NCBI RefSeq assembly: GCF_000013445.1
Contig: NC_007796.1
Coordinates: 2,330,936-2,394,935 of the forward strand
DNA length: 64,000 bases
Reading direction: 5' to 3'
Source of the DNA: Methanospirillum hungatei JF-1
Lineage (GTDB): Archaea > Halobacteriota > Methanomicrobia > Methanomicrobiales > Methanospirillaceae
Below the pieces are notes generated by a model. That model saw only the letters and a program-made list of their open reading frames with translations, was not told the DNA's origin and searched no databases. Of this stretch, positions 46,306 to 56,066 are shown piece by piece; the first letter of the stretch is position 1; each line of letters opens with the position of its first letter. The translations under genes were made by a program, and so were the position numbers.

Positions 46306-46679
46306 CAGATATATATGAGCGTGACCTGTATGGAATGAAATTTGCCATCCTGAACAGTCCGTACCATAAGAGAGTGGTCACTGCCTGTGCAGATATGCTG
46401 GGAATTCCTCCGATGAAACTGCGACGAATACTAATAGAAAACCTTGATATGATGATGCTGGAGTCACTTGCTGTCAGATATGACAGCTGGCGGGAACGGG
46501 GCGATAAAGAGGGGGGAATAAGGCGGGAGATAGGGTATGAACTTTTCACGACCTATATCCCTATTATCTCCCCTGATGTAATGGAAGAGGCCATGCAAGA
46601 GTCCACCAATAACAACAGTAACGCTGAATATGGAAAAAAATTCCTGCAGTCACGGGTATTTGAGGAGGAGAGCAAATGA
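46302..46679 (+). CDS. ehaM: Eha hydrogenase soluble subunit M (DUF1959-like)
   Basis: 125 residues, hydrophilic and helical, no membrane segment. It sits between the membrane block and the small subunit, as EhaM (DUF1959) does. Conserved-looking stretch [25 protein letters not shown]. Role unknown, probably peripheral and close to the [NiFe] module. Confidence 0.75.
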   Translation: MTDIYERDLYGMKFAILNSPYHKRVVTACADMLGIPPMKLRRILIENLDMMMLESLAVRYDSWRERGDKEGGIRREIGYELFTTYIPIISPDVMEEAMQESTNNNSNAEYGKKFLQSRVFEEESK

Positions 46680-47128
46680 CAACACTCCAGTCCCTGAAGA
46701 ACGCCGTCCGTCAGCGGTCGATTCATGTCTGTTATGTGGACACCGGTTCATGCAACGGATGTGATATCGAGGTCCTTGCCTGCCTCTCGCCCCGGTATGA
46801 TCTTGAGCAGTATGGCATTTATGTCCACAATAACCCGAGAGAGGCGGATGTTCTGCTTATCATCGGCGGGGTGACTCCCCAGTGGGAAGATAAACTCAGA
46901 ATGGTGTGGGATAAGATCCCGGAGCCCAAGGTAGCGGTCTCAATCGGCAACTGCCCGATCTCCGGATGTGTCTTTTCCAGGCCACAGACACTTACCAGGG
47001 CTCCTGCAAAGAGTTATATTCCGATTGCTGCAGAGGTCCCCGGTTGTCCCCCACGACCGACTGAAATAATTCAGGCCATCCTTTCAGTCGCTCCTCTGAT
47101 ATTCAAAGACTGGGAGTTACGGCGATGA
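46676..47128 (+). CDS. ehaN: Eha [NiFe]-hydrogenase small subunit
   Basis: 150 residues, the size of group 4 small subunits. It binds the proximal [4Fe-4S] cluster through Cys26 and Cys29 ([11 protein letters not shown]), Cys93 (IGNCPISGC) and Cys124 (VPGCPPRP). It hands electrons from the large-subunit nickel site to the ferredoxin subunit. Overlaps the large-subunit gene by four bases. Confidence 0.92.
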   Translation: MTTLQSLKNAVRQRSIHVCYVDTGSCNGCDIEVLACLSPRYDLEQYGIYVHNNPREADVLLIIGGVTPQWEDKLRMVWDKIPEPKVAVSIGNCPISGCVFSRPQTLTRAPAKSYIPIAAEVPGCPPRPTEIIQAILSVAPLIFKDWELRR

Positions 47129-48210
47129 AAAAAACCGTTGATGTTTCCATACCCCTCGGCCCGGTCCATCCGATTTTCAAAGAGCCATGCCGGATTAAAT
47201 GTGAGACCTTTGGAGAGCAGGTCCTTGCCGCCGAGGTTGAACTTGGGTACATGAAGAAAGGGATTGAACGGATCATGGTTGGCCGGCCCTGGCAGGAGGT
47301 CATGTTCCTTGCCGAACGAGTATGCGGAATCTGTTCAGTCATTCATAACTTTGTGTTTATTGAGACCATGGAGAAGATATCCGGGGTTACGGTTCCAGAT
47401 CGGGCTGCATACCTGCGGGTGCTTGCAAATGAGCTGGACCGGATGCAAAGCCACCTGATTGCAAACTTCTCATACTGTTATACCATCGAACATGAGACCA
47501 TCGGGATGTATCTCCTCAATATCCGTGAAACGGTCATGGACATGCTCGAATACCTCACCGGTGCAAGAGTCACTTGTGCCTACATCGTTCCCGGAGGGGT
47601 GCGATTTGATCCTGACAATGAAGACCTGACCCGAATAATGACCGCCATGGATGACGTGGAACGGGAAACCCGCCGGTACATGAGCATGTTTGAATCAGGG
47701 CCGCTCATCGGACTTCGGAGTAAGGGGATTGGTGTCATGACCCGCGAGCAGGCAGAACTCATCCATGCAGTCGGGCCAACCGCACGGGCCTGTGGTATTA
47801 CCACTGACTGCAGATCAGACCACCCGACATACCAGAGGCTGAACTTCTCACCCCTGGTACGGACTGAAGGAGATAACTATGCCAGGGTCATGCTACGGTT
47901 CCAGGAAATTTTACAGAGTGTGGATCTGATACGAACCATCATCCGGACCCTTCCGGAAGGAAAGATACGAGGTGGAGGGACCATCGGACGGGGTGAGACC
48001 ACCCATAAGGGTGAAGCGCCAAGAGGTGAACTGACCTACCGGATTAAATCAGATACTCATGGAAGAGTCCAGGAGATATCTATCCAGACCCCGTCTATTA
48101 TGAATATAGAAGCATGTGCACGATACATGATCCCGGGAGTAACATCGGTTGCAGATGTCACGGCGGCATACATCAGCTCTGACCCGTGCGTTGCCTGTAC
48201 TGAGAGGTAA
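47125..48210 (+). CDS. ehaO: Eha [NiFe]-hydrogenase large subunit
   Basis: 361 residues. Nickel-iron ligands are Cys67 and Cys70 ([12 protein letters not shown]) and Cys355 and Cys358 (DPCVACTER). The chain ends only three residues after the last cysteine, so there is no C-terminal extension for a maturation endopeptidase, as in several group 4 enzymes. It oxidises H2 at the cytoplasmic face; with ion influx the electrons reduce ferredoxin. Start and length are well supported by the ATGA overlap with ehaN. Confidence 0.95.
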   Translation: MKKTVDVSIPLGPVHPIFKEPCRIKCETFGEQVLAAEVELGYMKKGIERIMVGRPWQEVMFLAERVCGICSVIHNFVFIETMEKISGVTVPDRAAYLRVLANELDRMQSHLIANFSYCYTIEHETIGMYLLNIRETVMDMLEYLTGARVTCAYIVPGGVRFDPDNEDLTRIMTAMDDVERETRRYMSMFESGPLIGLRSKGIGVMTREQAELIHAVGPTARACGITTDCRSDHPTYQRLNFSPLVRTEGDNYARVMLRFQEILQSVDLIRTIIRTLPEGKIRGGGTIGRGETTHKGEAPRGELTYRIKSDTHGRVQEISIQTPSIMNIEACARYMIPGVTSVADVTAAYISSDPCVACTER

Positions 48211-48213
48211 CAG

Positions 48214-48825
48214 ATGAGATCCATCCTTTCATATATCCGGCATATGGCACGACCTGAGTGGGTGAAAACATTCTTCCTTGCGAAGACTGCCCCCCTCTCC
48301 ACGCCGCCCCATTTCAGGGAATTCCCCCATCTGACCGGAAAGGAATGCACCCATTGCTTTCAATGCATGATGATCTGCCCGGCTCCCGGGGCGATTGAGG
48401 TCATCAGAACTGATAAACCCGGAGAGTGGAAACCGGTCATCCATCTTGGACATTGTATCAGGTGTGGCCTGTGTGTTGAGATCTGCCCGGAACTGGTCCT
48501 TGATGCCGGCCGGGTTCATATGAAAAATGCACAGGACGGCACCTATATGCAGTTCCAGTTCCACATCACCATAAACCCGGTCACCTGCATGGGGTGTGGG
48601 AGCTGCACGGTTGCCTGCCCGGTCAATAAGGAGATAGATCCCCAACTGGCAGCAAAAGGGACGAGCACCTCTGATGAAGTCATCATGCGGGTATACAAGG
48701 GGATCAACACCGTATTCCATGAAGATAAATGCACCGGATGCAAGACCTGTGAAGAGCAGTGCCCGACCAGGTCAATTCTTGTGGCCCGGGTCCTCGAACC
48801 CCTGCAGATATCGGAGGAGACATGA
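48214..48825 (+). CDS. Four-cluster polyferredoxin linking Eha and Fwd
   Basis: 203 residues with four complete CxxCxxCxxxCP motifs: CTHCFQCMMICP, CIRCGLCVEICP, CMGCGSCTVACP and CTGCKTCEEQCP. The sequence between the third and fourth, with PVNKEIDPQ and VYKGINTVFHEDK, resembles EhaP/FwdF-type ferredoxins. It sits three bases after the hydrogenase large subunit and overlaps fwdD by four bases, so it is placed to move electrons from Eha to formylmethanofuran dehydrogenase. Whether it is an Eha or an Fwd subunit cannot be decided from sequence. Confidence 0.85.
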   Translation: MRSILSYIRHMARPEWVKTFFLAKTAPLSTPPHFREFPHLTGKECTHCFQCMMICPAPGAIEVIRTDKPGEWKPVIHLGHCIRCGLCVEICPELVLDAGRVHMKNAQDGTYMQFQFHITINPVTCMGCGSCTVACPVNKEIDPQLAAKGTSTSDEVIMRVYKGINTVFHEDKCTGCKTCEEQCPTRSILVARVLEPLQISEET

Positions 48826-49211
48826 AAATCCGTATCAATACCGGACGGACAGTGATCCAGGGATCCCATGTGGACCGGAAGAATTCACCAGAATACTTCA
48901 GGGAGACATCAACCCTCCACCTCAACCCCGTGGACATGATGGAGATCGGAATTGATGACGGGGAGCGGGTGAAAGCAACAACCGGGGGTATTTCTGTTGT
49001 ACTCCGGGTCATTTCTGATGAGACGATAAAGCGGGGGACCGGATTTCTCCCGCTCGGACCCTATGCCAATGCTCTGGTTGGCGGAACCACTCACAGCACC
49101 GGGATGCCAGACTTTAAAGGATCAGTGGCAGAAATAGAGGCGACCGGAGAAAAAATCCCGACAGTGGGAGAACTGATGCAACATTTGGGAGGGCTCCCGT
49201 ATGGTAGATAA
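48822..49211 (+). CDS. fwdD: Formylmethanofuran dehydrogenase subunit D
   Basis: 129 residues. Matches the molybdopterin-dinucleotide-binding C-terminal domain that in Fwd is a separate chain: LNPVDMMEIGIDDGERVKATT is the typical double-psi barrel turn. It completes the MGD-binding site of FwdB. The ATG overlaps the ferredoxin stop. Confidence 0.9.
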   Translation: MKIRINTGRTVIQGSHVDRKNSPEYFRETSTLHLNPVDMMEIGIDDGERVKATTGGISVVLRVISDETIKRGTGFLPLGPYANALVGGTTHSTGMPDFKGSVAEIEATGEKIPTVGELMQHLGGLPYGR

Positions 49212-50505
49212 AATCAGGCATGTGGTCTGCCCCTACTGCGGATGCCTCTGTGATGATATCATGATCGAGGTAACCGACGGGAAGATATCAGGAGTTGAGA
49301 ACGCCTGCACGTTGGGAGCCCATAAGTTTCTTGATGATGCAGGAAACCGGCTCAAAGGCCCTATCATGCGAACGGGGGATGAATGGGTTGATATCTCCTA
49401 TGAAGAAGCAATAGAGTTCGCAGTTAAAGTCCTGTCTGAAGCGGATCGTCCGCTCCTCTATGGGTGGTCAGGGTGTGCAACAGAGACACAGGCCATCGGA
49501 GCTCACCTTGCTGAACTTATCGGAGGAGTCGTGGACAGCACCACATCAGTCTGTCATGGACCATCTATCCTTGCAATCCAGGAGGTCGGCCACCCCGGCT
49601 GTACCTTGGGACAGGTGAAAAACCGGGCTGATACGATAATATACTGGGGGTCAAATCCGATAGAAGCTCATCCAAGGCACCTGAGCAGGTATACTAACTA
49701 TGCCGATGCTTATTTCCTCCACAACGCATTCCGCGAACGAAGAGTCATCGTCGTCGATGTCAGAAAGACACCAACCGCAGAGATAGCAACTGAGTTTGTG
49801 CAGCTTGAGCAGGGTGGGGATTATCATGTTCTGTCTGCTCTTCGGGCCATCATCAGGGGGAGAGGGGACATTATACCGGATATGGTTGCAGGTGTTCCAA
49901 AGACTCAGCTTATCCGGGTTGCTGATATGTGCAAAAAGGCAAAATTCGGTGCTCTCTTCTTCGGCGTCGGTATCACAATGACCGGCGGTAAATATAAAAA
50001 TATCAGGAATGCCATCGAATTTGTCGATGAATTAAACCGCCATACCAAATGGACCATATCACCGATGCGGGGGCATTCGAATGTATATGGATCAAACGAA
50101 GTGTTCACCTGGATCACCGGGTATCCCTTTGCCGTGGATTATTCAAGGGGTATTGCATTTTATAACCCAGGTGAGACCACCGCAGTTGATATCCTTGCAC
50201 GGAAAGAGGCGGATGCTGCACTCATTATGGCAAGTGATCCTGGAGCCCATTTCCCACGAATCTGCTGTGAACATCTTGCAAAAATTCCAACCATCCTCTT
50301 TGATCCCTACCCGAGTGCAACTACTCACCTCTGCACCCTGCAGATCCCCTCTGCGGTAAATGGGATTGATGCAGCAGGAACAGCATACCGGATGGATGGA
50401 ATTCCCATCAGGACACGCAAATTTATCGAGACCGGTTACCCGACCGACACCGAGCTCATGGAGAAGATTTATGATCGCATCAGGCAGGTGAAAGAGAATG
50501 CGTGA
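49201..50505 (+). CDS. fwdB: Formylmethanofuran dehydrogenase subunit B (catalytic W/Mo subunit)
   Basis: 434 residues. N-terminal [4Fe-4S] ligands are Cys10, Cys13 and Cys17 in CPYCGCLCDD with Cys36 in ENACTLGA. The metal-ligand residue is Cys118 in STTSVCHGPS, so this is the cysteine rather than the selenocysteine form. It carries bis-MGD with tungsten or molybdenum and reduces CO2 to formate inside the complex. The gene overlaps fwdD by 11 bases and fwdA by eight. Confidence 0.95.
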   Translation: MVDKIRHVVCPYCGCLCDDIMIEVTDGKISGVENACTLGAHKFLDDAGNRLKGPIMRTGDEWVDISYEEAIEFAVKVLSEADRPLLYGWSGCATETQAIGAHLAELIGGVVDSTTSVCHGPSILAIQEVGHPGCTLGQVKNRADTIIYWGSNPIEAHPRHLSRYTNYADAYFLHNAFRERRVIVVDVRKTPTAEIATEFVQLEQGGDYHVLSALRAIIRGRGDIIPDMVAGVPKTQLIRVADMCKKAKFGALFFGVGITMTGGKYKNIRNAIEFVDELNRHTKWTISPMRGHSNVYGSNEVFTWITGYPFAVDYSRGIAFYNPGETTAVDILARKEADAALIMASDPGAHFPRICCEHLAKIPTILFDPYPSATTHLCTLQIPSAVNGIDAAGTAYRMDGIPIRTRKFIETGYPTDTELMEKIYDRIRQVKENA

Positions 50506-52195
50506 ACTCCTGATTAAGAACGCCTATGTCATCGATCCACTCCAGGGAATCCGTGGGGATATCATGGATCTTCCTATCCGGGAAGGAAGAATCGTAGACA
50601 AGGTGTCAGGATCCTGTGAGGTTATCGATGCCGGCGGCCACCTGACGTTGCCAGGAGGAATAGACTCTCATACCCATGTCTGTGGAACCAAGGTCAATTT
50701 TGGCCGGTATATGAGCCCTGAAGACATGCGGGCCGGAAGGACGCCACGACGCGGTGCGATGTATCCGACCTCCGGGTATACGGTCCCGACGACATACGGG
50801 AACAGTTACCGGTATAGCAAGATGGGGTATACAACGCTTCTTGAGGGGGCAATGGCACCCCTGGAGGCACGTCACACCCATGAGGAGTTTGCTGCAACAC
50901 CCATGCAGGACATGCTTGCAAATACCCTGTTTGACGGGAACTGGAGTCTTTTTGAAGCAGTCGCCGACAAGGATGTCAGACAGGCTGCCGCGGTCATCGG
51001 GTGGACACTTTCAGCCGTCAAGGGTTTTGGGATAAAACTTACCAATCCGGGCGGTACTGAAGCGTGGGGGTTCGGGGATGACCTCTCAAACATCGATGAA
51101 CCGGTCCCAAACTGGGATATCACCCCACGGGACATCATTGATACAACCATTCAGGCCTGCGAATATTTACATCTCCCCCACTCGGTTCACCTTCACTGCA
51201 ATAACCTGGGTATGCCCGGAAATTACCGGACAACCCTTCAGACCCTTGATATTCCATCTGATCTTAATCCGAACCGGCAGACGCTCTATCTGACCCATGT
51301 CCAGTTCCACTCTTATGGAGGGAGTACCTGGGGCGATATTCGATCTGAAGCGGGGAAGATCGCTGGATCAGTCAATACCAAGCCACAGGTGGTCATCGAC
51401 ATGGGGCAGGTCATGTTTGGCCGGACAATGACCATGACCGCAGACGGGCCGATGGAGTTCCGGCTCTACACACTCCACCACAACAAATGGAGCAACCATG
51501 ACGTGGAACTCGAAACCGGCTCAGGGATCATTCCTGTCTATTACAGCAGGAAATCTCTGGTCAACAGCATCATGTGGGCCATCGGGCTTGAACTGGCTCT
51601 TTTGATCAAAAATCCCTGGCAGTGTATGCTCACGACTGATAACCCGAACGGAGCTCCCTTTGTGAAGTACCCAGAGATTATCGGCCTATTAATGTCTAAC
51701 AAGTACCGGGAGAAGGAACTAGGTCAGGTCCACCGACTTACCACAGACCGGACATCCCTCGGGACCATCGACCGGGAGCTGAGCTTTGAAGATATCGCGG
51801 TTATGACGAGGGCAGGGCAGGCAAAAGCGCTTGGAATTATCGATGAAGGGAAGGGACATCTGAAGGAAGGAGCCCTTGCTGATATTGCAATATATCCGGT
51901 AAAACCGGACGAGACCGATCCATCGCTCCAGTATGAAGAGGTTATCGGAGCATTCCAGCAGACGTTATATACCCTCAAAGACGGTATTGTGGTAAGCAGG
52001 GACGGGGAGGTTATGAGAGCTGTCCCGAACCGGACGTTCTGGTCTCATGCTGAGCTTCCGGATGATATGGATGTCATGAAGAGCCCCCGGTTTGTGGAGA
52101 AGTTCTCACGGTTTTACTCGGTGGATCTGGAGAATTACAGGGTACAGGATGAGTACGTGCAGCGGGGTGTTGCGATGAATACCCGGACTGCATAA
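50498..52195 (+). CDS. fwdA: Formylmethanofuran dehydrogenase subunit A (amidohydrolase)
   Basis: 565 residues, full length. The amidohydrolase metal motif is His58-x-His60 in GGIDSHTHVCG, and the likely carboxylated bridging Lys is K180 in GFGIKLTNPGG. Further His ligands lie in SVHLHCNNLG and THVQFHSYGG. FwdA condenses formate with methanofuran at a binuclear zinc site after FwdB makes the formate. Its downstream partner fwdC is separated from it by an inserted toxin-antitoxin pair. Confidence 0.95.
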   Translation: MRELLIKNAYVIDPLQGIRGDIMDLPIREGRIVDKVSGSCEVIDAGGHLTLPGGIDSHTHVCGTKVNFGRYMSPEDMRAGRTPRRGAMYPTSGYTVPTTYGNSYRYSKMGYTTLLEGAMAPLEARHTHEEFAATPMQDMLANTLFDGNWSLFEAVADKDVRQAAAVIGWTLSAVKGFGIKLTNPGGTEAWGFGDDLSNIDEPVPNWDITPRDIIDTTIQACEYLHLPHSVHLHCNNLGMPGNYRTTLQTLDIPSDLNPNRQTLYLTHVQFHSYGGSTWGDIRSEAGKIAGSVNTKPQVVIDMGQVMFGRTMTMTADGPMEFRLYTLHHNKWSNHDVELETGSGIIPVYYSRKSLVNSIMWAIGLELALLIKNPWQCMLTTDNPNGAPFVKYPEIIGLLMSNKYREKELGQVHRLTTDRTSLGTIDRELSFEDIAVMTRAGQAKALGIIDEGKGHLKEGALADIAIYPVKPDETDPSLQYEEVIGAFQQTLYTLKDGIVVSRDGEVMRAVPNRTFWSHAELPDDMDVMKSPRFVEKFSRFYSVDLENYRVQDEYVQRGVAMNTRTA

Positions 52196-52246
52196 CCATT
52201 ATGTAATGTCACATCTTATGGGAAAACTAATCTAGGGGGAGGAATT

Positions 52247-52558
52247 ATGAAAAACATCACTTTTGCTGATATTGAAGGGGAGATCAAAAAGATTCCAGTA
52301 GATAAACTCCCCGAGGTATATATAATAATCAAGGAATATTCTCAAAAATCCTCCAAAAAAACGAAATCACATTCGAATAGAAAAAACAACATGACAGAAA
52401 CTTTGCAGGAATTGAACGGGTGTATAAAAATTGAAGATCTCAATGACTATGCAAACATAAAAGGTTTAAAAAAACCATTCGTGACTGATTATGCTAGCAC
52501 TGTTGATCAGGATCTTTCCATTGCATGCGTAAACGAACCTTCTCAATATGAAGAATAG
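52247..52558 (+). CDS. Putative antitoxin of a VapBC-like pair
   Basis: 103 residues, Lys- and Asn-rich, starting after a strong GGGGAGG ribosome-binding site at about 52237-52243. The N-terminus (FADIEGEIKKIPVDKLPEVYIIIKEY) is a helix-type segment common in small antitoxins, but no clear DNA-binding fold is recognised. It overlaps the PIN-domain gene by 11 bases, the usual arrangement of an antitoxin before its toxin. Its AT-rich composition contrasts with the flanking fwd genes. Confidence 0.55.
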   Translation: MKNITFADIEGEIKKIPVDKLPEVYIIIKEYSQKSSKKTKSHSNRKNNMTETLQELNGCIKIEDLNDYANIKGLKKPFVTDYASTVDQDLSIACVNEPSQYEE

Positions 52559-52961
52559 TATTATTGTAGATACCTCGGCATTGATAGCATATTTCATCCA
52601 AAGTGAGAAAAAACACCAATGTATCAATTCGTATATTAAGACCCATCCCAAACAGGAGTGGATTATTGTTTCAACCGTTTTTTCGGAAATTATGACGTGG
52701 TTACGATTAAAAGTCCACCCCAGACATGCAATTCCAATTGGATCCTTTCTCCGTGAGCAATGCTACTATCACCCCATAACCCCATCGGAGGATGAAGTAA
52801 CCTGGGATATTTATAAGACATATTCCGATAAAAAATGGAGTTTTACTGATTGTTCACTCCTCGCGGTATCAAAAGAAGAAAATGTGCCATTAATCCTCTC
52901 CATCGATCATCATTTTCACCAAATGAAGAGCTTTGGAGTAACTGTTGTTCCGGATGAATAA
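52548..52961 (+). CDS. PIN-domain toxin-like ribonuclease (VapC-like)
   Basis: 137 residues, one PIN domain. The four acidic positions are present: Asp8 (IIVDTSALIAYF), Glu47 (VFSEIMTW), Asp101 (SFTDCSLLAV) and Asp120 (ILSIDHHFH). VapC toxins cleave RNA, often initiator tRNA or rRNA, when freed from the antitoxin. The gene sits three bases before fwdC, inside the otherwise metabolic operon, and has a lower G+C look than its neighbours. Confidence 0.8.
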   Translation: MKNSIIVDTSALIAYFIQSEKKHQCINSYIKTHPKQEWIIVSTVFSEIMTWLRLKVHPRHAIPIGSFLREQCYYHPITPSEDEVTWDIYKTYSDKKWSFTDCSLLAVSKEENVPLILSIDHHFHQMKSFGVTVVPDE

Positions 52962-52963
52962 TT

Positions 52964-53728
52964 ATGATGCAGGTCACCCTTACGATGAAACCCCGGGCAA
53001 AGCCCTTCCTGCCCATTGAAGCAGAGATGATCATTCCGATGAATTTTATCGGGAACCGTGAACTTTTTGTCTGGGAAGGCAATAAGAAACGCCGTCTTGA
53101 AGAAGTATTCACAGTCAGAAAAGAAGGGAATGTCAACTCACCAGAGAACATCGTTGTTATTCTCAGGGGAGATACGAGCCGGGTGAAACGGGTTGGAGAG
53201 TATATGTCATCCGGAACGATCACTATCGAAGGTGATATCGGGATGCATTGTGGTAATTTCATGCGTGGCGGGAATATTGTCATTCATGGCAATGCTGACG
53301 GATGGCTGGGCCGTGAGATGCGTGCCGGATCAATCGTCTGCCATGGGAATGCCGGGGATTACTGTGGTTCCGGGTACCGGGGTGAGAAGCGGGGCATGCG
53401 TGGCGGGAAGATCGAGGTCATGGGAAATGCCGGGGATTATCTTGGTGAGTACCTGACCGGAGGAGAGATCCATGTGCATGGGAATGCCGGGATGTTTGCA
53501 GGAGCAGAGATGCGTGGTGGGACATTGCGTATTGACGGTGATGTCCGGATACCGGCAGCGAATATGTCAAAAGGGACATGCATAGTCCGGGGGGTGGTTC
53601 ATGACATGCTGCCGACATTTGAGAAGATTGGAGAGAAGGATGGGATGGTGGTGTTTCATGGAGATGTGGCGAATAAGGGAAAGGGAGAGCTGTTCGTGAA
53701 GAGTGTAGGGGATGGTTTGTTCCGATGA
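52964..53728 (+). CDS. fwdC: Formylmethanofuran dehydrogenase subunit C
   Basis: 254 residues. A run of glycine-rich repeats of GxxxxGGxIxVxGNA type (GNADGWLGREMRAGSIVCHG, GNAGDYCG, GNAGDYLGEYLTGGEIHVHG) builds the right-handed beta-helix related to the C-terminal domain of glutamate synthase. FwdC bridges FwdA and FwdB. Two tandem ATGs, at 52964 and 52967, can serve as start. The start lies two bases after the PIN-gene stop, so it would be translated with the toxin gene or from its own signal. Confidence 0.93.
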   Translation: MMQVTLTMKPRAKPFLPIEAEMIIPMNFIGNRELFVWEGNKKRRLEEVFTVRKEGNVNSPENIVVILRGDTSRVKRVGEYMSSGTITIEGDIGMHCGNFMRGGNIVIHGNADGWLGREMRAGSIVCHGNAGDYCGSGYRGEKRGMRGGKIEVMGNAGDYLGEYLTGGEIHVHGNAGMFAGAEMRGGTLRIDGDVRIPAANMSKGTCIVRGVVHDMLPTFEKIGEKDGMVVFHGDVANKGKGELFVKSVGDGLFR

Positions 53729-53802
53729 TTCAATATAAATAAGAACCAAAATTAATCTTGTTTTTGTCAGTTCAGATCCCTAAATCCTGAATAATTAACA
53801 CC

Positions 53803-55089
53803 ATGGAGAGTACAATTTTGAATATTTCAGTTATTGGCGGAGGATATGTCGGTCTTGTCACCGCATCATGCTTTGCATATCTTGGTCATACGGTACGGAT
53901 AGTTGAGATAGATACGAAAAAAGCAGAGCTCATTAATAAAGGAATACCCCCGATTTACGAAGAGAAACTCGAGGATATCCTGAAACAGACATCAGGGAAA
54001 AATCTGTCTGCACAATCCCATTACGAAGGAATTGATGATGCGGATATCATCTTCATTTGTGTTGGAACACCTCCGCAGGATGACGGATCGGCAGATCTCA
54101 CATACATAACAAGGGCTTCAGAATCGATCGGTTCTGCCCTGAAGGGATCAGAAAAATACCATGTTATCACGGTAAAAAGTACCGTTCCCCCTGGGACTAC
54201 AGAATCGGTTGTCATTCCAGCAGTGATGAAATCACTTGGAGATACATCAGATTCAGTCGGTTTTTGTATGAACCCGGAATTTTTACGGGAAGGACGAGCG
54301 ATTGATGACTTTTTACATCCTGACCGGATTGTCATCGGTGGTTCATCTGAAAAAGCAATTTCAGTGGTTCAAAAAGCATATGAAAAACTGGATGCACTGG
54401 TCATTACAACATCCCTGAAAGCAGCAGAGATGATTAAATACACATCAAACGCTTTTCTGGCTACCAAGATCTCATTCTCAAATGAGATTGGAAATATCTG
54501 CAAAAGAATCGGGATCGATGTGTACGAGGTGATGAAAGGGGTCGGGTATGATCACCGGATTAACCCGTACTTTTTAAATGCAGGTCTTGGATTTGGAGGA
54601 AGTTGTTTTCCGAAGGATGTCATGGCACTTATAAAGCTTGCAGAGAAGAATGGTGAGAACCCAATCCTGCTTAAATCGGTGATTGATGTGAATGAGCAGC
54701 AACCTGGCAGGATTATCCAGGTCCTTCACACGCGGATTGGAGATATCAGAGGGAAGAGGATCGCGGTCCTCGGTCTTGCATTCAAGGATAATACCGATGA
54801 TGTCCGTGACTCGCGATCCATCCCGGTTATCGATGAACTCTTAACACAGGGGGCGATCGTCTCTGCATTTGATCCGATGGCAACCGAATCGATGAAAAAA
54901 ATTTTCCCGGACATTACCTATCATACAAACGCCGGAGATGCTTTGGAAGGGGCTGATGCCTGCCTTGTTCTGACAGAATGGCCTGAATTTTCTAAACTCA
55001 CAGATGAATTCAACCGAATGAAAAGCCCAGTCATCATCGAAGGGAGGAGGATATTGTCCTGTTCCGGCATCGAAGGAGTCTGCTGGTAA
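53803..55089 (+). CDS. UDP-glucose 6-dehydrogenase-like enzyme
   Basis: 428 residues. NAD-binding motif ISVIGGGYVGLVTA (about 8-21), a second conserved block ICVGTPPQDDGSADL, STVPPGTT and MNPEFLREGRAIDDF, and catalytic Cys268 in GGSCFPKD. It oxidises UDP-glucose (or a related NDP-sugar) to the uronic acid. It lies one base before galU, which makes UDP-glucose, so the two form a pathway unit. An AATATAAATA TATA-like sequence precedes it. Confidence 0.9.
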   Translation: MESTILNISVIGGGYVGLVTASCFAYLGHTVRIVEIDTKKAELINKGIPPIYEEKLEDILKQTSGKNLSAQSHYEGIDDADIIFICVGTPPQDDGSADLTYITRASESIGSALKGSEKYHVITVKSTVPPGTTESVVIPAVMKSLGDTSDSVGFCMNPEFLREGRAIDDFLHPDRIVIGGSSEKAISVVQKAYEKLDALVITTSLKAAEMIKYTSNAFLATKISFSNEIGNICKRIGIDVYEVMKGVGYDHRINPYFLNAGLGFGGSCFPKDVMALIKLAEKNGENPILLKSVIDVNEQQPGRIIQVLHTRIGDIRGKRIAVLGLAFKDNTDDVRDSRSIPVIDELLTQGAIVSAFDPMATESMKKIFPDITYHTNAGDALEGADACLVLTEWPEFSKLTDEFNRMKSPVIIEGRRILSCSGIEGVCW

Positions 55090-55090
55090 C

Positions 55091-55963
55091 ATGGCTGAAA
55101 TGGTCAGAAAAGTAGTTATCCCGGCAGCAGGACTTGGAACACGGTTCCTCCCGATAACGAAGGCACAGCCAAAAGAGATGCTTCCCGTCGTAGACAAGCC
55201 GGTGATACAGTATGTGGTGGAAGAAGCGGTTGCCTCAGGGATTGATGATATTATTATCATAACCGGAAGAAACAAACGGGCGATAGAGGACCATTTTGAT
55301 CGGTGTATAGAACTTGAGGATAAACTGTCATCAAATCCCGGGTCGCCATCACATGCCTATGTAGACATTACCGAGATTCCAAATATCCATTATATCAGAC
55401 AGCGTGAGCCAAAAGGACTTGGAGATGCGATCCTTCTTACCGAAAAACACTGTAATGATGAGCCTTTTGTTGTCCTGCTTGGAGATACGATAACCATTGC
55501 ACCAGAAGGTGAACTGACCTGCACCTCCCAGATGATTCAGGCATATAATAAATATAAAAAATCCATTATTGCAATTGAACCGGTCCCTGATTATAAAATT
55601 CCGGATTATGGGATAATTGATGGGAAAGAGATAGAAAAGAATCATTTTTCAATCGTTGATATTATAGAAAAACCTCCAATTGCACAGGCCCCTTCAAACC
55701 TTGGCGCAATTGGATGTTATCTCTTCACCCCGGAGATATTTGCCCAGCTGAAGCAGACAAAGCCGGGGAAAGGGGGAGAGATACAACTCACTGATGCTAT
55801 CCGGAAATTATCCGGATCAATCGGGCTTGTTACGAACTGCAGGCGGTATGATATCGGTGATAAACTTGGATGGATGAAAGCATTTTTTGAACTGGCATTA
55901 CAACGGGATGAATTCAGGGATGATCTCATGGCTATATTACGGGAAGATGTGTGTGATACCTAA
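55091..55963 (+). CDS. galU: UTP-glucose-1-phosphate uridylyltransferase
   Basis: 290 residues. N-terminal nucleotide-binding motif VIPAAGLGTRFLPITKAQPKEMLPVVDKP is split here as GLGTRFLP and KAQPKEMLPVVDKP. DDIIIITGRNKRAIEDHFD and the substrate block VVLLGDTI follow. Makes UDP-glucose from UTP and glucose-1-phosphate. Starts two bases after the dehydrogenase that uses its product. Confidence 0.93.
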   Translation: MAEMVRKVVIPAAGLGTRFLPITKAQPKEMLPVVDKPVIQYVVEEAVASGIDDIIIITGRNKRAIEDHFDRCIELEDKLSSNPGSPSHAYVDITEIPNIHYIRQREPKGLGDAILLTEKHCNDEPFVVLLGDTITIAPEGELTCTSQMIQAYNKYKKSIIAIEPVPDYKIPDYGIIDGKEIEKNHFSIVDIIEKPPIAQAPSNLGAIGCYLFTPEIFAQLKQTKPGKGGEIQLTDAIRKLSGSIGLVTNCRRYDIGDKLGWMKAFFELALQRDEFRDDLMAILREDVCDT

Positions 55964-56066
55964 TCCTCCCCATTTTTCATTCAACTCATTTTTCAGTCCA
56001 TTTTGAAGGTTCAATCAAATCAGCAATTTTATTGGACCTGAGAACAATTCTTGTATTGTGATATAA

